From Lobosporangium transversale (taxonomy: Eukaryota > Mortierellomycota > Mortierellomycetes > Mortierellales > Mortierellaceae), in contig NW_019028990.1 of assembly GCF_002105155.1 (NCBI RefSeq), forward strand, positions 241,501 through 305,500: DNA of 64,000 nucleotides. Reading direction: 5' to 3'. The first letter of the stretch is position 1; each line of letters begins with the position of its first letter. Shown here piece after piece: positions 57,575 to 64,000 of this stretch. The notes below the pieces were generated by a model. The model was not told the origin of the DNA and did not search any database. It worked only from the letters and a program-made list of their open reading frames with translations. Position numbers and translations under genes: made by a program.

Positions 57575-58326
57575 GGTCAATCCTCTGTGCTGTTTGACAT
57601 AAACTGTCCTTTGTCTATTGTCTGTTGTCTCTGTAGTTTTCTTTTTTTTTTTTTTTTTTTTTTTTTTTTCTTAAAAAAAAGTAAAAGGAATAGAAAGATG
57701 TGAATAAGGGAACTTTTTGATCCTTGTAATGAATGGAAAGAAACTATGAAAAAAAAAAAAAAAAGTGAGTCTCACAATTCTAATGGCAGAATAAACGGGA
57801 TGTAGCAGTTTTTGATTGGATGAATGAGAGGATGTGGTGTGGTCCAACTTGATCGGAATCAACAGATAAGAGGCAAGGCAAAAGAAAAGTAAAAGAAAAG
57901 TAAAGAGGAATGAAGTTGGGTCGGATGAATCCAAATGTTTATATTAAGCTTGTGCATAATCACTTGCTCTATTTTAATCCAAGGTCGATCATATCGGATT
58001 TCACATGCCATCGAAAAATGAATTATCGAATTATCTTTTTCATTTCGGAGTGTTGCAAAAGAAACATAACCGTTGGGGGGCTCTGATCAAAGATGACGGA
58101 GCAATTATCCCTCTCTCCTAGGCAAATACATCATGTATCCATCTGGAACATCATCTCGGACCATGAAAACATTTATACACACACATGTACATACATATAC
58201 ATCTATATAAAGTTACAAAGCATCAAGCATCGCTGTCAAGGATTGAATTTGTATATTTTTTATTTTCTCTACTAGTAACGCAAAATACATGTAATCCATG
58301 CTGTGCCATGCTTTGCCCTGCCAGCG
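57575..58326. other. Dolichol kinase upstream region
   Basis: About 750 bases with a T/A homopolymer at 57644-57678 and another A run near 57749-57763. It should hold the dolichol kinase promoter. The 3' end of the LRR gene lies at its right side. No gene is visible. Confidence 0.55.
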
Positions 58327-61307
58327 TTATTTCCCAATTAAGTCGTACCGCAAGTCCAGCCTTGCCAATGCCTTGTTTGTCTTGAGCACATCTGAAAGTG
58401 CCAGAGCTCCTTCAGGTCCAATTGGGTTGCTTCTCAAGTTCAAACTTGTCAAAGTTGTGTTTGTCTTGAGCGCCTCCGAGAGTGCCAGAGCTCCTTCTTT
58501 CCCAATTGAGTTACTTCCCAAATTCAAATTTGTCAAAGTCACGTTTGTCTTGAGTGCCTCTGAAAGTGCCAGGGCTCCTTCATCCCCAACTCTGTTGCCC
58601 CAAAAGATCAAACTTGTCAAAGTCGTGTTTGCCTTGAGTGCCTCTGAAAGTGCCAGAGCCCCTTCTTTCCTAATATAGTTGCACGACAAGTCCAATCTTG
58701 CCAGAGTCGTGTTTGTCTTGAGTGCCTCTGAAAGAGCCAAAGCTCCTTCATCCCCAATACTATTGCTGCTCAAGTCCAAGCTTGTCAATGCCTTGTTTAC
58801 CTTCAGTGCCTCTGACAGTGCCAGAGCCTCTTCCTTCTTAACTGAGTTGGCTTCCAGGTTCAAATCTATCAAAGCCGTGTTTACCTTGAGTGCCTCTGAG
58901 AGCGCCACCGATCCTTCTTTCCCAATCGAGTCGTATCGCAAGTCCAAACTTGTCAAAGTCTTATTTATTTTGAGCGCCTCTGAAAGTGCCAGGGCTCCTT
59001 CATCCCCAATTCTGTTGCCCCAAAAGATCAAACTTGTCAAAGTCGTGTTTGCCTTGAGTGCCTCTGAAAGTACCAGAGCTCCTTCTTTCCTAATATAGTT
59101 GTACGACAAGTCCAATCTTGCCAGAGTCGTGTTTGTCTTGAGTGCCTCTGAAAGAGCCAAAGCTCCTTCATTCCCAATTGAATTGGTTCCCAAGTCCAAC
59201 CTTGTCAATGCCTTGTTTGCCTTAAGTGCTTCTGAGAGTTCCAGAGCTTCTTCATCTCCAATTGAATTTCTGGTTAAGTTCAACCTTGTCAAAACCGTGT
59301 TTACCTTGAGTGCCGCTGAGAGTGCCAGAACCCCTTCTTTCCCAATGTTGTTGTGGTACAAGCACAACCTTGTCAAAGTCGTGTTTGTCTTTAATCCCTC
59401 TGAAAGTGCTAGAGCTCTCTCTTTACCAATCGATCTGTGCATCAAGTACAAACTAGTCAAGGGCATGTCGGTCTTGAGTGCATTTACAAGCTCTCGGAAA
59501 TCGCTGTCCCCGATCGTTGAAGGATTCATCTCGAACGATAGCTCGTGAAGGTGTGGCGGTTTCCTGCTTGATAGATTGGTAAGCTTGATCAGATCTGGAG
59601 ATAGTACTATACAAATCGATTTCATTTTGCGTAGTTCTATAATACGAACAAGCTGTTCATATCGTGTAGACATTGAAAGTAGTTTCCAGATAACACTCTC
59701 TTGAGGCTGCCCAAGATGAAGTCGAAGAACCGATACATTCGACACTTTTAGAGCTTTCTCTAACGCTTTAAGATCTGTCCGAGTCCAGTCCCAGGATAAT
59801 GTGATATCCATCTCGTACACATGTTTTGCATTGGTCAGAGCATTGTAGAATTTTACTGCTGTGGTTCTGGATCTCAATGTGATAGTCACTTTGCCAAGGT
59901 GCGACTCATACTTGCCAAAATGCCACTCCTCGTCTTGGTTCATCTCCACTACATTTTCAAACACCTCCTGTTCTCTCTCGTTATATGTCAAGCGGTAGTG
60001 GTCGATGCAAACCCATCTGACATGGCCTGTTTCTGTCGTAATCCTGTACAAGTTGCCAAGTTGCCAGTCTTCATCCTTGGTTTGAAGGAGTTTGCTCAGT
60101 TGGCGAAGATCTGCTCCTTCAAGTGCCTCAAAGTCATCGATTGTGTTGATGTTGCTCAGAGCTGGATTCGCTTTAGAGAGCTGCTCCATATACTTGATTG
60201 AATAATCAATGCCGGCATCCAGTAGATTTGGGACTGATGTCAGAGAAGTACCTGAAGCTGCTCCTATCCCCAACTTCAACCACTGTAAAAGGATAACTAT
60301 ATATTTTCCATACTTTTGAAAGAACTCTGTGCTGTTCCGGATCTCATATCCTTCATGTCTGGCAAGGTGGATTTGGTCGTGCCAATTCTTATCTGTCTTT
60401 GCAGTGTTATCCCCATGTTCGCATAAGAAATGAAGGCGCACCTTGTTCCTCAAGACATTCATTGGGTCCCACTTGGTACGATCGGCAGGTAAAATGATAA
60501 ACAGTCGAGGAACTGGATACTCGTGTGGCTCAAACTTCTGGACAAGGATAGCTTCAGCTTTCTTTTGCAGGATGGCAAGTCTGCCGAGTGCTTGCCGTTG
60601 CATTTCAAGCATTCTTTCGTCCTTCTCCTTGGCCTCGAATTGCAGTTGAAGCATCTTCTTCTGCATTTCAACCATCATGTCGTCCTTCTCCTTAACCTCC
60701 AACTGCAGTTCAAGCATTCTATCGTCCTTCTTCTTAGACTCTAATTGCAGCTTAATCCCCTCATTACTGGCCTCCATCAGCAATTTCTTTGTCTCTTCAA
60801 AGTGAGAGTTGAAATTCTCGTTATTAGAAGGTTGGACAAAGTTTGATAATGACAAAAGAAGGTCATGAAAAACCAAGTTTTTCGACTCTCCCAATGTCGG
60901 CAAATGGACGATGGTGTTGCTACTGCCGCAGTTGCAGCACTGTGGTGGTTCTGTAATGATGTCCAGGATCTTGTCAGGATAGAATGCAATACGCGGAGGC
61001 TCGATTCTAAAGAGACAAAATAAAAAAAAGTCGTGTCAAATTGGGATTCCCTCATTTTTCTATCCATGAGCAATCAACAAGGCACCAATGATAAAATAAT
61101 ATACCTGTTGCCATCAGCATCCGAAAGGAATGGGATGGGATGCTCATTCAGCTTGAAGCGCAGTGCATCCGGAAACACATCTCGAATGTCTTGCAAAAGT
61201 ACGAAGCACGGCGGGCAGTCATTGGTTGCCTTGGTGGAAGCAGTTTTAACACAAACTTCTTCAACGATGTTGTCCTTTCGGAATCGTTGGTATTGAAGCT
61301 CTGCCAT
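58327..61307 (-). CDS. LRR protein with coiled coil and uncharacterised N-terminal region
   Basis: Two exons read leftward: 61307-61105 and 61006-58327, 960 residues. The N-terminal part (FVLLQDIRDVFPDALRFKLN; PPRIAFYPDKILDIIT; a CCNCG motif) is followed by a charged heptad-like coiled coil (LQLEVKEKDDMMVEMQKKML), then RLFIILPADRTKWDPMNVLR with HLARHEGYEI and FFQKYGKYIVILLQ. I believe similar regions occur in other Mortierella proteins, but the function is not known to me. Thirteen full 28-residue ribonuclease-inhibitor-type LRRs and a partial one end the protein (for example TLARLDLSYNYIRKEGAL). No nucleotide-binding motif is visible, so this is not a complete NLR. A protein-binding receptor or scaffold role is likely. 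Confidence 0.82.
58561..58757 (-). repeat. Duplicated LRR block, nearly identical to 58981-59177
   Basis: About 197 bases match the stretch 420 bases away with about four differences. 420 bases is five 84-base LRR units, so the coding repeats grew recently by copying a multi-repeat block. The unusual LRR core LIFWGNR occurs in both copies and nowhere else in the array. Confidence 0.9.
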
Positions 61308-63512
61308 CTCGGTGATGATTCGAAGGATGAGGAAGGAATGTTGACAAGATGCAAAGACCCTTCATTCCTCTTCTCTGAGCAACAGATGCTGTAATACAGT
61401 CGAGTCGACCTTCAGCTTCGCCACTTAAGGTCATATTGGTGTGCTCTACTGACTATAGTTTCGTCCACGAGTGCTGTTTATTTGCATCCGTCGGCTGAAG
61501 GTGTAGTAGCCACGTTTGGAAGGGAGGTGCTCTTGAATGGTAATGACCATGGTTGCAGACAACCAATGTAGAACTCAACCTACATAAAAGTGCACCTTGA
61601 AATCATTACTCAATCGAGCCTATACCGGATCCAAGTATCAACCCCATTCCCGATGTCCAGATCAAAGGTATTCATAACTATATCCGCTCAAAGAGCGTAG
61701 GAGAGGTCCACCAAAACCACGAAGATATCATTCACCCATCATCTCACAACATCACCGAATATCGTCCTTTATTCCTATCACAAGGTCATCATCGAGATAT
61801 ATGGAAAGATAGTCAAGATGGCGCATTTATATCCACTCTGAAAAATCAGGACTAATAGTCATCTGAACAATTATCTGCACAACAATGGGCGAACGCGATA
61901 TCGTAACCCTTTTATGAAACCTCTGGTTACGCAACAACAATGTTCTTCCAGATCAACAAATGCATCAAGACCTGTCGCTATTAGTTTACCACAGTAGTCG
62001 TCACCATTCATTAATGCGTCGAGGTCTGCATCAGTCTCAGGTACATAACGCAAAGAGCTGTAGTAACATCGCCAACCGAACTACCTGCAATGCCTCCATC
62101 CATAGGCATATACATAGTAGCTCAAACGGAACGAGCTTCACCACCAAAGACTTCATAAGATTCATCTGCTCCAGCCCAATGAACGCTCTGCCTACAGCCA
62201 ATGAACGCTCTGCCTACAGCCAATGACCAAAATAGCATGTGTAATGGATGGATATAACGAATATAGCAAGAGGAGAGTGTACGAGTAGACACCGAAGTAT
62301 GAATCGACAGATGAGCCTTCTTGAGAGAGAACATGGATAACAACAATGATACTTTAGCTGCGTGGAGAGCAAGGGTCCGCCCCTGCTAGCCATCTTCAAA
62401 TTGAGATGTACAGTCCATGTAACAGTTTTATTGTCATTAGGAATACTGTACATTGGTTCAATCCTGACTATAACATTCATTTTTGTTTCTGTTCCTGGAT
62501 CGACGATATGACATGGGATTTTAGCCATAAAATGGACCGGCTCAAAAAGGAGATGCAAAAGAAGATGGAGGAGATCACACAGTAAAACATCAGACAGCCA
62601 ATCCCAATCAAAGCGGAGCAGTGTATACTAGTGTTTCATGGCAATAGCAGTAGCAACAAGGAACGCTCTCACCACCTGCCATCACTCAAACCTACCTCAG
62701 CAACAACATCGAGAGGAGTCAAGTCTGAGATAGCGATTGGGAGAAGTGGGTTGTGATTGTACGCATACCACCAACGCATCAAAGTCGGATAATCCATCAA
62801 GCATATCCTAACCCACGCACAGTAGGATACATGCGAGTGTTTGAAAAATCCAAGTACTGCCTTCTAATTGGAGGGCACTCCACGATGACAGTCTTTTCTT
62901 TAGGGCCCAAATAGGTGCCATATAACCCGCATACAGGCGAAAGAGGGCGACCATCGATTTTCAATCGGTTTTCTTTTCAGACTCATTATGAAGGAATAGC
63001 TCTGTTCAGTTCATATAATGGGTAAGGCTGTATATCCATCCATTCATATATTTTTTCAAATATATTTAACGAAAGAAAGAGATTTACTAGTTCTTGTCTT
63101 TTTGTTTTAATTAAAGCACCAGAAAGCATTCACTTTGGGGTATCGATGCACAGCTGCTTTTTGTTATATCACTTCTGGTTAAGGAAAACCGAGTGATTCT
63201 ATATGCGAGAAGCGCTTACATGGGCTAGAGAGTATATGTTTGTGACGGCAAGCCAATTAAAAGACTTTCAAGATCGCCGTACCTACATAGCATCATGAAG
63301 GAGCATTATTTAATCGTTTGGAGGGACGCAGAGGAAGGGGTCATTACTACTGGGGGGTACCCGATGGAATAAGGTCGATAGTATTGGAGGTTAACGACCA
63401 GGATCAGGGCCTAGACACAAGCGATGTACGATTTGAGATGAGGCTACATATACATATAGTAGCATTGGCATCAATGACTGCAAATGCCGTAGCTGGATGT
63501 GGTGATAAATAA
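61308..63512. other. Spacer with coding relics, no intact gene
   Basis: About 2.2 kb. Protein-like stretches exist without starts, splice context or recognisable families: plus strand 61605-61854, minus strand 61871-62053 (includes LRYV-like RYVPETDADLDALMNGDD), minus strand 62390-62558 and minus strand 62800-62930 (KTVIVECPPIRRQYLDF). A tandem duplication (gccaatgaacgctctgccta) lies at 62175-62222. These may be remains of genes or transposons. Confidence 0.4.
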
Positions 63513-63514
63513 TA

Positions 63515-63911
63515 CAGCGTTTTTAATTGTTTTATCCATTTTAAAAAAACATTTATCCATTTTCAATTTGCATTGCTCCGATGGGAAATAAGCTTTATCC
63601 ATTTAAGCTAATAAAATTATCCTATAAGTTATCCGAATGTGTCTGGAATATTATCCATTTTTTCAAACATAATAACCGAACCGACTGTAACAAATATCCA
63701 AACACCATGTCCTTTTCCATGTCCCACAAAAGTCATGGTTAATTCCGCATGACCACTTGGACAAAATTTGCAAACACTTGGATAAATTTCTCAGCCCTTT
63801 TCGGCCAACTTTTTAACTTACCTTTGGATAAATTTTTTTATTCATTGGAACAATTTTAAAAAAAAACCGATAAAGTTTATTTTAAAATGGATAAAACAAT
63901 TAAAAACGCTG
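63515..63911. mobile_element. Non-autonomous Tc1/mariner-type element (397 bp) flanked by TA
   Basis: The ends are perfect inverted repeats. Including flanking bases, 35 positions match exactly (63511-63545 and 63881-63915), starting TACAGCGTTTTTAATTG. A TA dinucleotide borders each end, as expected for Tc1/mariner insertion. The interior repeats TTATCCATTT several times near the left end and its complement near the right end, and it encodes nothing. No transposase is in the window. Confidence 0.85.
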
Positions 63912-63929
63912 TATTGTTGTTACTATTAC

Positions 63930-64000
63930 CGGTGAGCCATAGCCATAGCAATAGCAGCATCAACATTTTCTCTTCTACGAAGCAACCACCTTGAAAGGTC
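63930..64000 (-). CDS. Exon fragment at right edge, possibly CRAL-TRIO N-terminal (Sec14-like)
   Basis: The minus strand is open from the window edge to a GT donor (ccg|gtaata) at 63929. The residues DLSRWLLRRRENVDAAIAMA resemble the CRAL-TRIO N-terminal pattern LLRFLRARKFDVEKA. The mobile element begins only 16 bases past the donor, so it would sit in the intron. The next exon was not found in the window, so this could also be a relic. Confidence 0.3.

Noticed and set aside
58298..59548. Long plus-strand open frames across the LRR array
   Set aside because: They are antisense to the LRR repeats, and their own periodicity is inherited from the 84-base repeat unit. The minus-strand frame gives canonical LRRs.

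Overview
The window is nuclear DNA of a filamentous fungus. Genes are split by short GT-AG introns, untranslated and intronic DNA is full of poly(A)/poly(T) runs, and the gene set (group I G-alpha, Wee1, Clu1, Ftr1, NOB1, Rad1, TFIIH p34, dolichol kinase) is eukaryotic and fungal. A Crinkler-type protein, a MERIT40-like BRISC subunit and a leucine-rich-repeat protein with an uncharacterised N-terminal region point to an early-diverging fungus (Mucoromycota, most likely Mortierellomycotina). That placement is inference; no rRNA or other marker is present.

Layout. 1-24 kb is mostly housekeeping: G-alpha (+), a decayed 4.5 kb spacer, a SulP sulfate permease (+) convergent with a mitochondrial carrier (-), a Wee1/Myt1 kinase (+), Clu1/TIF31 (+) and the iron permease Ftr1 (+). 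Ftr1 runs tail-to-tail into a phytochelatin synthase (-) with an intact catalytic triad and a leader-like N-terminus.

28-40 kb is a dynamic accessory region. It holds a Crinkler (CRN) gene with an NTPase body and a break near its 3' end, a 379 bp foldback element, and a cluster of five 113-residue secreted proteins of one family. The secreted genes lie in divergent pairs around a shared promoter module. Two copies on the + strand sit in 732 bp blocks that match without a difference, and a third pair has lost its + partner apart from a fossil 3' end. Decayed gene fragments and microsatellites fill the rest.

40.9-48.8 kb is a compact genome-maintenance block. MERIT40/BABAM1-like, TFIIH p34 (TFB4) and Rad1 all lie on the minus strand in close succession, with NOB1 divergent from RAD1.

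51-58 kb holds a CYS3/Met4-type bZIP factor (+) convergent with a very long dolichol kinase (-). 58-61 kb holds a coiled-coil plus LRR protein with a recently duplicated five-repeat block. The right edge has a 397 bp Tc1/mariner-type non-autonomous element, apparently in an intron of a gene that leaves the window.

Common threads: sulfur and thiol metabolism (sulfate uptake, a possible SAM carrier, phytochelatin synthase, a sulfur-type bZIP) together with metal handling (Ftr1, phytochelatin synthase), and interaction-type genes (CRN, secreted proteins, LRR protein). Exon boundaries were assigned by eye from splice sites, reading frame and remembered family consensus. Nothing was aligned or searched computationally.
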